DNA of 64,000 bases from positions 93,172 through 157,171 of the forward strand of contig DDEX01000051.1 of the NCBI GenBank assembly GCA_002336845.1. Reading direction: 5' to 3'. Under the pieces are notes generated by a model. The model was not told where the DNA came from. It worked only from the letters and a program-made list of their open reading frames with translations, and did not search any database. Shown piece by piece: positions 25,946 through 34,324 of this stretch. Position numbers and translations under genes: made by a program. Every line of letters starts with the position of its first letter. The first letter of the stretch is position 1. This DNA comes from Rhodobacteraceae bacterium UBA1943 (GTDB taxonomy: Bacteria > Pseudomonadota > Alphaproteobacteria > Rhodobacterales > Rhodobacteraceae).

Positions 25946-28507
25946 ATGGACTTTACGGATCGACTGGCGAAAGAGCGAAGGGCCCGGCTGGCGGCAGAGC
26001 GCCTGCTGGAGCAGAAAAGCCGCGAGTTGATCGCTGCGAACGAGAAACTTGCCCAGCATGCCCGCGCCCTTTCGGACCAGATCGTGGAACAGCGCCATGT
26101 CGTGCATACCGCGCTGACCGAGGCAGAGGCGCTGAAAGGGCAGGCCAGCCGGTTTCTGGGCGATCTGGAACGCGCCCACAGCGCCGCCGACATGGCCGAG
26201 CGGCGACTTTGGGATTCGATCAACACCATCCGCGACGGTTTCGCCGTCTTTGACGCGCAAGACCATCTGGTCACGGCAAACCGCGCCTATCTGGGCTTTT
26301 TCGGCGACCGGCCCTTGCCGCCGGGCACCCCCTACCCCGACCTTCTGGCGCGCGCGGCGCATTCCGGCCTTCTCGATCTGGCCGAGCCGCCCGACGACTG
26401 GGTGGCGCTGATGCTGGCGCGGCGCGAGGCGGACAAGATGGCGCCGGTGGAACTGCGGCTGACCAACGGCCAATGGCTGCGCGTGGTGGACCGACGCGCG
26501 CGCGACGGCGATCTGGTCAGCCTTGTGGTAGATATCACCGAGCAAAAACGCATCTGGGCTGCGATTGAGGCTATTCCCGATGGCTTTGTGCTGTTTGATC
26601 GCGAAGAGCGTCTGCTGATCTGCAACCAGAATTACCGCGATACCTATCCTGCTTCGGCCGCCGCGATGGTGGCCGGCGCGCGGTTTGAGGATATCCTGCG
26701 CTATGGCCTGGCCCATGGCCAGCACGCCGATGCCTTGGGCCGCGAGGAGGAGTGGCTGGCAGACCGTCTGGCCCAGCACCGCAACCCGCAAGGTGCTGTG
26801 GAACAGCAACTGTCCGATGGGCGCTGGATCCGGGCGCAAGATCACATGACCCCTGATGGCGGGCGGGTGGGTCTGCGCGTGGACATCACGCGCGAAAAGG
26901 AACAGCAAAAGGCGCTGGAGGATGCCCGCCTTGCGGCAGAGGCGGCGAACCGCGCGAAATCGGCCTTCCTTGCCAATATGTCCCACGAGATCCGCACCCC
27001 GATGAACGGTGTGGTCGGCATGGCAGAACTGTTGTGCGACACCACGCTCAGTGAGGAACAGCGGCTTTTCGCCGAGACGATCCGGTCCTCGGGCGAGGCG
27101 TTGCTGGTGATCATCAACGACATCCTCGACTATTCCAAGATCGAGGCCGAGCGGCTGACCTTTTTCCCGGTGCCCTTCGATCTGGAACGCACGATCCACG
27201 AGGTGACGATGCTGCTGCAACCGCGCGCCCATGCCAAAGGGATCGATTTATTGATCGACTATGACATGTTCCTGCCCACGCGCTTTGTGGCTGATCCGGC
27301 GCGGCTGCGGCAGGTGCTGACCAATCTGATCGGCAATGCGGTCAAGTTCACCGAAGCCGGCCATGTGATGGTGCGGGTGGTCGGGTTCGATCTGGTCGAT
27401 GACCGGCAAGAGCTGCATGTGACGGTGGAAGATACCGGCATAGGCATTGCACCCGATAACCTTGATCACATCTTTGGCGAGTTCAATCAGGTGGAAAGCC
27501 AGTCGAACCGCAAGTTCGAGGGCACGGGCCTGGGCCTTGCCATAACCCGCCGCCTGATCGAGCGGATGGAGGGCGCCGTCTGGGTTGACAGCGAGCTTGG
27601 CCAGGGGTCGTCCTTTGGCTTCCGGCTACGCCTGCCGGTGGCGGAAACGGCAGAGCCGCAGCGCCTGCCGGTGGAAATTCACCGTGTGCTGGTGGTGGAC
27701 GACCAGTTCATCAACCGCACCATTCTGGAACGCCAGCTTACGCCCTGCGGGATAGAGGTGGTGCTGTGCCGGTCAGGCGCCGATGCGCTGGTGGCGCTGG
27801 CCTCGGGCGGGTCGTTTGACGTGGTGCTGACCGACCATGACATGCCCGAGATGGACGGCATCGCCCTGCTGCGCCGCATCAGGGCCGAGGGATGGGCAGT
27901 GCCGGTGATGCTTTTGTCGTCCAACCCGACGGTGGCGATGGCCGAGGAGGATGCCGGAGAGTTTGCTGCCATTCTGCAAAAGCCGCTTCTGCGGGCAGAC
28001 CTGTACCGCCGCCTGCAATCGCTGACCCGTCCGGCAGAACCGGAGCCGGAGGACGCAAAGGCCGTTGCCCCTCCGACGCCCGGCGAGCATCGGGCGATGC
28101 GGGTATTGGCGGCAGAGGACAACCGGACCAACCAGTTGGTGTTCCAGAAGATGGTGCGCGGCACCGGAATAGAGCTGACCTTTGCCTGCAATGGGCGCGA
28201 GGCGGTCGAGTTTTGGCGCAAATTGCAGCCCGACATGATTTTCATGGACATCTCGATGCCCGAGATGGACGGCCGCGAGGCGGCGCAAGCCATTCGCGCC
28301 GACGAAGCCGGCCAGCATCATGTGCCGATCATCGCCATGACCGCCCATGCAATGGAAGGGGATGCCGAGAGCATTCTGGCGGCGGGGATCGACCGCTATA
28401 TGACCAAGCCTTTGCGAAAGGGGGCGATCATCGACATGCTGGTGGAGTATCGACCGCCCGAGGCGCAAGAGATCCTGCGCGAGGCCGAAGTGGTGGCGGC
28501 AGGCTGA
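25946..28507 (+). CDS. Hybrid sensor histidine kinase with two receiver domains
   Basis: 853-aa cytoplasmic hybrid kinase. In order: coiled coil (residues 5-90), two PAS-like modules (INTIRDGFAVFDAQDHLV and IEAIPDGFVLFDREERLL), HisKA with H in NMSHEIRTPMNG at about 347, HATPase (DTGIGIAP and GTGLGLAI), a first receiver with Asp at about 630 (LTDHDMPEMDG), and a second with Asp at about 768 (FMDISMPEMDG). There is no membrane segment, so it senses an internal signal. The ATG at 25946 follows AGGACGGG at good spacing; an upstream ATG at 25886 lacks one. No response regulator or Hpt gene is adjacent. It is divergent from the macroglobulin gene. Confidence 0.93.
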   Translation: MDFTDRLAKERRARLAAERLLEQKSRELIAANEKLAQHARALSDQIVEQRHVVHTALTEAEALKGQASRFLGDLERAHSAADMAERRLWDSINTIRDGFAVFDAQDHLVTANRAYLGFFGDRPLPPGTPYPDLLARAAHSGLLDLAEPPDDWVALMLARREADKMAPVELRLTNGQWLRVVDRRARDGDLVSLVVDITEQKRIWAAIEAIPDGFVLFDREERLLICNQNYRDTYPASAAAMVAGARFEDILRYGLAHGQHADALGREEEWLADRLAQHRNPQGAVEQQLSDGRWIRAQDHMTPDGGRVGLRVDITREKEQQKALEDARLAAEAANRAKSAFLANMSHEIRTPMNGVVGMAELLCDTTLSEEQRLFAETIRSSGEALLVIINDILDYSKIEAERLTFFPVPFDLERTIHEVTMLLQPRAHAKGIDLLIDYDMFLPTRFVADPARLRQVLTNLIGNAVKFTEAGHVMVRVVGFDLVDDRQELHVTVEDTGIGIAPDNLDHIFGEFNQVESQSNRKFEGTGLGLAITRRLIERMEGAVWVDSELGQGSSFGFRLRLPVAETAEPQRLPVEIHRVLVVDDQFINRTILERQLTPCGIEVVLCRSGADALVALASGGSFDVVLTDHDMPEMDGIALLRRIRAEGWAVPVMLLSSNPTVAMAEEDAGEFAAILQKPLLRADLYRRLQSLTRPAEPEPEDAKAVAPPTPGEHRAMRVLAAEDNRTNQLVFQKMVRGTGIELTFACNGREAVEFWRKLQPDMIFMDISMPEMDGREAAQAIRADEAGQHHVPIIAMTAHAMEGDAESILAAGIDRYMTKPLRKGAIIDMLVEYRPPEAQEILREAEVVAAG

Positions 28508-28561
28508 GGCACAGGCGGCTGCCTCGACTGTATTCCCCGCCTCATCGGGCAGCCGGCGGGA

Positions 28562-29146
28562 TCAGAGGGTGCGAACCATGGTATGGGCCGCCGAAAAGCC
28601 GAAGGCCAGGCGCAACAGGCCAATCGGGCTGGTCTGTACCACCTTGAACCCGTGGCGTTCATACAATTGGCGGGCCCGCCAGTTGGTATCGACCACATCC
28701 AGCCGGATCGCGGCATAACCCCTGGCGCGGGCCCGGTCGCAGGCGGCGCTCAGCAATGCGCTGCCGATCCCAAGGCTGCGGGCCTGCCGGGCGACGCAAA
28801 GCCCGTCGATCAGGAAGCGGTCGTTGTCAACCTCTCGCCCCAGCAGCCACAGCAACGGCACACGCCAGGCGCTGCCCAAGAGTCCATAATGGCGGCGCAT
28901 TTGCGTCGGGTCGCCACCCGCAAAACTGCCCGCCGGCGATTTGAATCCCAGCAGACCCAGAAGCTGCCCCTGATCGTCCAGTGCCACGATGGCATGATCC
29001 GCGCGGATCACGTCATGCAGAAAGGCCAGGGCCCTTCGCTCTGGCCCCATGACACGCCCCAGCTTGCCGCCGAAGGCCTGCCAGTACAGGTCCGCTGCCT
29101 GGGCGCGCAGGGCTTCGGGCAGACCGTCTTGCAGGGTTACGCGCAT
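28562..29146 (-). CDS. GNAT-family N-acetyltransferase
   Basis: 194-aa acetyltransferase. The acetyl-CoA-binding core LCVARQARSLGIGSALLSAA (about residues 118-137) and the C-terminal ARQLYERHGFKVV are both clear. The N-terminus contains LYWQAFGGKLGRVMGP, seen in a family of GNATs of unknown substrate. The start is the ATG at 29146, overlapping the end of the DUF429-like gene by ten bases, so it is likely the last gene of the mobA-mobB operon. A link to molybdenum cofactor is suggested only by position. Confidence 0.87.
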   Translation of the reverse strand: MRVTLQDGLPEALRAQAADLYWQAFGGKLGRVMGPERRALAFLHDVIRADHAIVALDDQGQLLGLLGFKSPAGSFAGGDPTQMRRHYGLLGSAWRVPLLWLLGREVDNDRFLIDGLCVARQARSLGIGSALLSAACDRARARGYAAIRLDVVDTNWRARQLYERHGFKVVQTSPIGLLRLAFGFSAAHTMVRTL

Positions 29147-29985
29147 GACGCCCTCAGCAAGGCAGCCTGCGCCGCGCCCAGAATCCAGCCCTCTTCTGAA
29201 ACCGGCGCATCTAGCAGAGCGGAATCTGTGGCACGCCAAAGGGCCAGCGACAGCAGGCGAACCTGCGCGCGGTCGCGGATGGGATCGGCGGTGGCTGCGA
29301 CGGGACCGGAGAGGAGAGAGGGGTAAACCTCGGCCAGAACCACGGGGGCGGTGGGCGGATCGAACGGCCAGACAGCGACACCCGGGGTCTTGGCAAGCCG
29401 ATGGATCATCGGCAGGCCCATCAGCGCCTGCCCGCCTGCCGCGCCCGCCGTGTAGAGTTTCCAGACCGCCTGGGCGCGGGGGATGACGCGCTCAACCTGG
29501 CGCCGCTCGGCCAGACCAATGGCGGCATAGTCGGCCATCTTGCGCGGCGGCAGGTCGGGCAGGTTCAGGCCGGCGGGACGGCCCCAGAATGGCCCGGGCG
29601 CACCAAGAATGCGGTTGGCGGCAGCGGCAACAGCAAAGCGGTTGTTGCGGTTTTCCGCATCATCGGTGATCCGCGCGGCAAGCCATGCCCAGACGGCCCG
29701 CGCACCGGGCTGGCCGGTCAGACGCATCGCAAGACCTGCGGGATAGCCCATCGGAAAATCGAACCCGATCAGCAAACGGCGGCCTGCGGCTGTTTCCCCG
29801 GCAATAACGGCGGCCAGGTGCGCCTCTGCCCCCGCGCGGCTGCGGTGATAGCGGTCCTCGACCTGACCGTCGCGGCAAGTGCCAACCCAGATCGCATCGG
29901 CCGAAGGACGGGCGGGCGACAGGCCCGAGGTCGCCGACCAATCGGCCACGACCACGGTGTCAAACCGGCGCAATGCCCACCTCAC
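29137..29985 (-). CDS. DUF429-like protein (predicted RNase H fold) in the molybdenum cofactor operon
   Basis: 282-aa soluble protein. Strand-like motifs VVVADWSA (near residue 11), LLIGFDFPMGYPAGLA (near 90) and VLAEVYPSLLSG (near 217) each bring an acidic residue, in the arrangement of RuvC/RNase H-like DUF429 proteins. Orthologues next to mobA/mobB in Rhodobacteraceae are often labelled molybdopterin-guanine dinucleotide synthesis proteins, but no reaction is established as far as I know. The first possible start is GTG 29985, inside the end of mobB. A TTG at 29973 preceded by GAGGTGG is also credible. The fold is my inference. Confidence 0.75.
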   Translation of the reverse strand: MRWALRRFDTVVVADWSATSGLSPARPSADAIWVGTCRDGQVEDRYHRSRAGAEAHLAAVIAGETAAGRRLLIGFDFPMGYPAGLAMRLTGQPGARAVWAWLAARITDDAENRNNRFAVAAAANRILGAPGPFWGRPAGLNLPDLPPRKMADYAAIGLAERRQVERVIPRAQAVWKLYTAGAAGGQALMGLPMIHRLAKTPGVAVWPFDPPTAPVVLAEVYPSLLSGPVAATADPIRDRAQVRLLSLALWRATDSALLDAPVSEEGWILGAAQAALLRASCA

Positions 29986-30460
29986 GCAGGATAAAATCGG
30001 CCACTGCGGCGGTATCGTTCAGGTCCAGAACCGGCACAGGCAGGGGGCCGGGGTCGCTGTCGGTCGCCACGGCGCGCACCAGGAGATCGGTGGGCTGGAT
30101 CAGCGGATGGCCGGTTTCGGCACGCCACACCTCTACCTTGGGATGGGCGTCGCGCTTGTAGCCTTCGACCAAAACCAGATCGACGGGTGCAAGGCGGGCC
30201 AGGACCTGCGGCAGCTCGGGCTCCGGGCCACGATGTTCACGCATCAGGGCAAAGCGGTGAGCCGAGGCCAGAACCACCTCGGTCGCGCCGGCCTGACGGT
30301 GGCGGTGGCTGTCCTTTCCGGGCTGATCAAGGTCAACATCGTGGTGGACATGCTTTACGGTCGAGACGGAAAAGCCGCGTCCGGTGATTTCGGCCACGAG
30401 CCGCTCCATCAGACTGGTCTTTCCCGCGTTCTTCCAGCCGATGACGCCGTAAACCTTCAT
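29960..30460 (-). CDS. mobB: Molybdopterin-guanine dinucleotide biosynthesis protein B
   Basis: 166-aa P-loop GTPase accessory to MobA in making the guanine dinucleotide form of molybdenum cofactor (bis-MGD). It starts MKVYGVIGWKNAGKTSLMER with the Walker A loop at residues 8-16. The switch-like TVKHVHHDVDLDQPGKDSHRH and LVEGYKRDAHPKVE are MobB hallmarks. The length is normal. The ATG overlaps the mobA stop by four bases (ATGA, 30457-30460), and the stop lies inside the next gene, so the operon is translationally coupled. Confidence 0.94.
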   Translation of the reverse strand: MKVYGVIGWKNAGKTSLMERLVAEITGRGFSVSTVKHVHHDVDLDQPGKDSHRHRQAGATEVVLASAHRFALMREHRGPEPELPQVLARLAPVDLVLVEGYKRDAHPKVEVWRAETGHPLIQPTDLLVRAVATDSDPGPLPVPVLDLNDTAAVADFILREVGIAPV

Positions 30461-31050
30461 ATGGCGCCCCCAAGCAACGCCTCGGCGGCGGCAAGGTCTT
30501 CGCGGGTGTTGAGGTTGCGGAAGGCCGCATCGCTGGCATAGATGGCCCGCGCGGCGCCCTGTGCGGCGGCAAAATCGGTGATCTTGGGTTTGGCCCCCGA
30601 GGCGAGGAAATCGGCCAGCGCCCCGGTCAGGCCTACAGACCACAGGCCGAATACACCCTGATCGCGCCCGCCCGCCTGCACGAGGGCAAGGCCAGAGGGT
30701 GTGGTTTCGGCCGCCAGGCAAAGCTGGGGCACCAGATCACCGGGCAAAAAGGGGCTGTCGCAGGGCACCGAGACCACTGCTGTCGCCCCCTGCATCCGTG
30801 CGTGACGCAAGCCCGCAAGGATACCGGACAGTGGGCCAAGCGACGTTTCATCCGGCAGAACCGGCAGGCCAAAACCCGCAAAGCGCGCCGCATCGCCATT
30901 TGCCGAAAGCGCCAGCCCATCGACCTGCGGGGCGAAGCGGTCCACCACATGCGCCAGCAGCGACCGTCCGCCAAGCGGCAGCAGGGCCTTGTCGGCCCCG
31001 CCCATCCGGCGCCCGGCACCGCCTGCCAGAATGATGCCGTGGATCAGCAC
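30457..31050 (-). CDS. mobA: Molybdenum cofactor guanylyltransferase
   Basis: 197-aa nucleotidyltransferase that transfers GMP from GTP to molybdopterin, forming the cofactor of DMSO-reductase-family enzymes. The nucleotide-binding loop is ILAGGAGRRMGGADKALL (residues 6-23), and VVSVPCDSPFLPGDLV holds the metal-binding Asp. NTREDLAAAE at the C-terminus is the usual NTxxDL closing motif. The GTG at 31050 is chosen because GGAG lies seven bases before it; a TTG at 31065 overlaps that site. First gene of the mobA-mobB-DUF429-GNAT operon. Confidence 0.92.
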   Translation of the reverse strand: MLIHGIILAGGAGRRMGGADKALLPLGGRSLLAHVVDRFAPQVDGLALSANGDAARFAGFGLPVLPDETSLGPLSGILAGLRHARMQGATAVVSVPCDSPFLPGDLVPQLCLAAETTPSGLALVQAGGRDQGVFGLWSVGLTGALADFLASGAKPKITDFAAAQGAARAIYASDAAFRNLNTREDLAAAEALLGGAI

Positions 31051-31092
31051 GCGCAGTCTCCACAACGCCCGTAGTGGAGCGACAGCACCCTC

Positions 31093-31734
31093 TTACGGGT
31101 GGTTGTCGCCCGGGCGGGCATCTTCTTCAACCTGAACCATCAGCACGCCATGGTTGTTCGGTGCGTCGTCGTCAGTGAAGACCTGACGTGTGGCCCCCGG
31201 CAGTTGCGCGAATTCCTCAGACAGCTTGTTGGGGAACCAGGTATGGCTGATCGGCTCGAACCCCGGAACGCCCGCCAGCACCGCAGAGGTCGCCTTTGCG
31301 CATTGCGCCTTGGGCACCGCCCCATAGGCCTTGGCCCGCGCGATGATCAGATCGGCCACTTCGGGCGAGACTGTAACGGTCTGCTCCACCACGCGATAGG
31401 TTTCGCGGGCGTGATAGTCGATGTAGAAATCGACCATCTGGTCGGTCACACCGAAATGCACATCATTCCGTTCGGGCAGGCGGGGATGATACCAGGTGCC
31501 TGCGGGATCGAACATCACCCGCTCTGACCCGTTGACCAGCAGGCCGGTATGCGCACCTGCGTTCGAGCGATTGCTGACCACGGTGAACAGCGTCACCTGT
31601 TTGGGGCCGGGCTTGACATAGCGGGCGGCGGCGACTGCCTCATCCGGGGCCCATTTCTTTTCGGCGGTGGTGGCGCAGCCGACCAGCACCAACAGCGACA
31701 GGGCGGCCAGCGCCTTCGTCAGAAAAACACGCAT
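31093..31734 (-). CDS. Lipoprotein of unknown function, possibly a permuted papain-like (LRAT/NlpC) fold
   Basis: 213 aa. The signal peptide ends in a lipobox, LVLVGC at residues 16-21, so the mature protein is a membrane-anchored lipoprotein. The order of NAGAHTGLLVNG (His near residue 62), a second His-rich stretch (ERNDVHFG), and a later Cys in PKAQCAKATSAVL resembles the His-His-Cys order of circularly permuted NlpC/P60 or LRAT-like hydrolases. I do not recognise a named family, and the catalytic assignment is inference. It lies between mobA and the cytochrome oxidase subunit IV gene on the same strand, with no close overlap. Confidence 0.75.
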   Translation of the reverse strand: MRVFLTKALAALSLLVLVGCATTAEKKWAPDEAVAAARYVKPGPKQVTLFTVVSNRSNAGAHTGLLVNGSERVMFDPAGTWYHPRLPERNDVHFGVTDQMVDFYIDYHARETYRVVEQTVTVSPEVADLIIARAKAYGAVPKAQCAKATSAVLAGVPGFEPISHTWFPNKLSEEFAQLPGATRQVFTDDDAPNNHGVLMVQVEEDARPGDNHP

Positions 31735-31767
31735 CTTGGGGAACCCGTTCTAAAGGCAAATGCCGGA

Positions 31768-31902
31768 TCAGGTGCCGGTCAGCGCCAGGAAGATCAGCAC
31801 AAGGAAGATCACGACCGTCGTGTAGGTGGTGAACTTGATGAAGCCCGCAAAGGTTTTTTCCTGGGTGCGGATGTCCATGGTGCCGGGCTTGTACTCAGCC
31901 AT
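31768..31902 (-). CDS. aa3-type cytochrome c oxidase subunit IV
   Basis: 44-aa membrane peptide. It begins MAEYKPGTMDIRTQEKTFAG, followed by one transmembrane helix (TTVVIFLVLIFLALTG). This is the small fourth subunit of the aa3 cytochrome c oxidase of Paracoccus and Rhodobacter, a peripheral single-helix protein. The pattern D-I-R-x-Q-E-K-T-F is typical. GGAAG lies at suitable distance before the ATG at 31902. In this family the gene is normally unlinked to the other oxidase subunits, as here. Confidence 0.9.
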   Translation of the reverse strand: MAEYKPGTMDIRTQEKTFAGFIKFTTYTTVVIFLVLIFLALTGT

Positions 31903-31984
31903 ATGTCGCTTCCTTCCTGACGCGTTTTCTTGCCCATAGCCGATTCATGGCGCGCTGTCACGGGTGGGCGTTGTGCGCGACCGT

Positions 31985-32042
31985 GCAATGCCGCAAGCGC
32001 AATGCCGCAAGCGCAAATTTTCCTTGCGAATGCGCACGCAAG
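31985..32042. promoter_or_regulatory. Repeat-rich control region upstream of mcl1
   Basis: A perfect 14-bp tandem duplication GCAATGCCGCAAGC (31985-31998 and 31999-32012) is followed by an inverted repeat CTTGCG (32023-32028) / CGCAAG (32037-32042). All share the TTGCG/CGCAA core, which recurs at 32050-32062. This looks like a cluster of regulator binding sites for mcl1; the regulator is not known from this sequence. Confidence 0.5.
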
Positions 32043-32093
32043 AATATATCGCAAGTCGCAAACGGGACGAAATTTCCTTACTGTGAGGATGAT

Positions 32094-33053
32094 ATGAGCT
32101 TTCGCCTTCAGCCGCCTGCCCCCGCCCGCCCGAACCGTTGCCAGTTGTTTGGCCCCGGCTCGCGCCCGGCACTGTTTGAAAAGATGGCGGCAAGCGCGGC
32201 CGATGTGATCAACCTCGACCTTGAGGATTCGGTGGCACCGTCAGACAAGGACGCGGCACGCGCCAATATCATCCAGGCGATTGGCGAGGTGAATTGGGGC
32301 CGCAAGACCCTGTCGGTCCGGATCAACGGCCTGGACACGCCCTGGTGGTATCGTGACGTGGTGGACCTGCTGGAACAGGCCGGCGACCGTCTGGACCAGA
32401 TCATGATTCCCAAGGTCGGCTGCGCGGCGGATGTTTACGCGGTCGATGCACTGGTGACGGCGGTGGAGAGGGCCAAGGGTCGGACAAAGCCAATCAGCTT
32501 TGAGGTCATCATCGAATCGGCCGCCGGCATCGCCCATGTCGAAGAAATTGCCGCCAGCTCTCCCCGCCTTCAGGCGATGAGCCTGGGCGCGGCCGACTTT
32601 GCCGCAAGCATGGGAATGCAGACCACCGGCATCGGCGGCACGCAGGAAAACTATTACATGCTGCGCGAAGGCGTGCGGCACTGGTCCGACCCATGGCACT
32701 GGGCGCAAGCCGCGATTGTGGCCGCCTGCCGCACCCATGGCGTGCTGCCGGTCGATGGCCCGTTCGGCGACCTTTCCGACGATGAGGGCTATCGCGCGCA
32801 AGCCCGCCGGTCGGCAACGCTGGGCATGGTTGGCAAATGGGCGATCCATCCCAAGCAGGTCGCACTGGCCAACGAGGTGTTCACACCCAGCGAATCTGCT
32901 GTAGCCGAAGCGCGCGAGATTCTGGCCGCGATGGAGGCCGCAAAGGCCCGTGGTGAGGGTGCTACGGTTTACAAGGGTCGCTTGGTGGACATCGCGTCGA
33001 TCAAACAGGCCGAAGTCATCGTGAAACAGGCGGAATTGATTGCATCCTCGTAA
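32094..33053 (+). CDS. mcl1: L-malyl-CoA/beta-methylmalyl-CoA lyase
   Basis: 319-aa cytosolic Mg-dependent lyase of the CitE-like superfamily. It cleaves malyl-CoA to acetyl-CoA and glyoxylate, and beta-methylmalyl-CoA to propionyl-CoA and glyoxylate, in the ethylmalonyl-CoA pathway. Residues 1-45 (SFRLQPPAPARPNRCQLFGP, then ADVINLDLEDSV) match the Rhodobacter enzyme almost residue for residue as I remember it. Catalytic features include the Arg-rich GPGSRP loop, SFEVIIESAAG with the metal-binding Glu, and GAADFAASMG with the Asp. GTGAGGA precedes the ATG. The upstream region carries TTGCG repeats, suggesting carbon-source control. Confidence 0.96.
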   Translation: MSFRLQPPAPARPNRCQLFGPGSRPALFEKMAASAADVINLDLEDSVAPSDKDAARANIIQAIGEVNWGRKTLSVRINGLDTPWWYRDVVDLLEQAGDRLDQIMIPKVGCAADVYAVDALVTAVERAKGRTKPISFEVIIESAAGIAHVEEIAASSPRLQAMSLGAADFAASMGMQTTGIGGTQENYYMLREGVRHWSDPWHWAQAAIVAACRTHGVLPVDGPFGDLSDDEGYRAQARRSATLGMVGKWAIHPKQVALANEVFTPSESAVAEAREILAAMEAAKARGEGATVYKGRLVDIASIKQAEVIVKQAELIASS

Positions 33054-33061
33054 CAGAATTG

Positions 33062-33224
33062 TTGACATACTGCCTGAGAAACATGCAATCCTTCTCTTAT
33101 GCGTCGCTATTTAGGTAAATGACGCAACGTAATACCCAGCGGTGACGGGAAAGGAGGCCCGAAGCCGCGTCCTGGGGAGGATGAGCGCGCCTCATGGCCA
33201 CAAGCCATGGGGCGTTGCTTATTT
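33062..33224 (+). ncRNA. Candidate small RNA downstream of mcl1
   Basis: The 189-bp gap contains a promoter-like TTGACA (33062-33067) - 16 bases - TGCAAT (33084-33089). It is followed by a hairpin TGCGTC (33100-33105)/GACGCA (33121-33126) with inner ATTT/AAAT and tetraloop AGGT. An 11-bp hairpin (33188-33198 with 33204-33214, loop CACAA) then leads into TTGCTTATTT, like a terminator. A transcript of about 125 nt from 33096 to 33224 is predicted. No family was recognised. The final hairpin might instead simply end the mcl1 mRNA. Confidence 0.4.
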
Positions 33225-33242
33225 ATGGCCCAGGCAGGTGCC

Positions 33243-34112
33243 TCAGACAGACGTCAGACCAAGGGCCGCAGCGATCATCCTGCTATCCAGCACGCGCTGG
33301 CTGTGCATGAAATCCTGCAACTCGGTAAAGATCGAGCGATTGGCCATGGCAAAGCGCATGGCAGGTTCCACCTCTGCCCGCTTCAGGCAGATCGGAATCG
33401 GCAGCCCGGTCCAGTCGATGAAGGATTCGATCTTGTGGCTGTTGGACGGCGTGGCGATGAAAGGACAGCCCGCGAGGGCTGCGGCATAGACGCCATGGTG
33501 CTGGGCGGTCAGATAGATGTCGGCCTGACGCAAGGTGGCCACGATGTCTTCAAAGCTGCCGCTGTGCATGGTCAGCTTCTGGCCCTCGATCCCGTCAAAA
33601 GGATCGGTCAGCAGCCCGGCACGATGTGCGCCGCCGATCATCACCGGATGGCGCATCGGCAGGGGGCGCCCCTCGTCCAGAAAGCGTGGATCGGCGGCCG
33701 AATCAAGCAACACGACCGGCTGACCGCCGAACCTGCGCGCAAAAGCGGCGCTGCGTGGTTCGCGCACTGCAAGCAGGGCAAGATTGGCCAGGATATCTGG
33801 CGTCGGGGCCTCGTATTGCTGAAACAGGGCGTTGACCAGTAACACGGGTTTGCCCGCCTCTTTCGCAGTCTGGATCACCTCCAGCAGCAACAGGGCACCC
33901 TTGGCCGAGTGGTGGATGGTGCCCTCGCCGTTGATGAAGATGACATCCGCCGCCTCGAAGCCCGAGGGATCGACAAAGAAATCGCCCGTCATCTGGCGGG
34001 TGGTGATCGTCAGGCCGGGCACCCCGGCAAGCGCGGCCTCCAACGAACGGCAGACGGCATGGCAGCCGGCATGACGGGCGCTGCGTGTGTCATTGAAGAA
34101 ATAGACCTGCAT
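33243..34112 (-). CDS. Polysaccharide pyruvyl transferase family protein
   Basis: 289-aa protein with a GT-B-like fold of the CsaB/WcaK type. It begins VYFFNDTRSARHAGCHAVCR, then DVIFINGEGTIHHSA (the NGEG motif), and later LTAQHHGVYAAALAGCPFIA, which corresponds to the conserved His-Gly nucleotide-binding helix (usually RLHGxxxA). Family members transfer pyruvate from PEP to exopolysaccharide or cell-wall sugars. There are no other polysaccharide genes nearby, so the acceptor is unknown. The start is the ATG at 34112, after GGCGGA. It converges with the candidate small RNA behind mcl1. Confidence 0.82.
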   Translation of the reverse strand: MQVYFFNDTRSARHAGCHAVCRSLEAALAGVPGLTITTRQMTGDFFVDPSGFEAADVIFINGEGTIHHSAKGALLLLEVIQTAKEAGKPVLLVNALFQQYEAPTPDILANLALLAVREPRSAAFARRFGGQPVVLLDSAADPRFLDEGRPLPMRHPVMIGGAHRAGLLTDPFDGIEGQKLTMHSGSFEDIVATLRQADIYLTAQHHGVYAAALAGCPFIATPSNSHKIESFIDWTGLPIPICLKRAEVEPAMRFAMANRSIFTELQDFMHSQRVLDSRMIAAALGLTSV

Positions 34113-34324
34113 CGGTTCCGCCCACCTGTGTTGCCCGACCTTGGGCAGAGTTGGCCAAAGTTGCAAGGCGGTGGCAGGTTTCGGTGCATGTCCAACCGTA
34201 TTAGGAAGCGACCGCCCGGATCGGGCGCTGGCCGGGCATTTGCGGCCCGGCGGCATGGCATGCCACCGGCACCGCTTGGCGAAGGCGATGACCTTCGCCA
34301 GACCGCGCGAACGAACGGGGGCCT

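Noticed and set aside
33142..33489. A 115-codon plus-strand frame between mcl1 and the pyruvyltransferase gene
   Set aside because: It runs into the antisense of the pyruvyltransferase-like gene; the gap itself is better explained by RNA hairpins.
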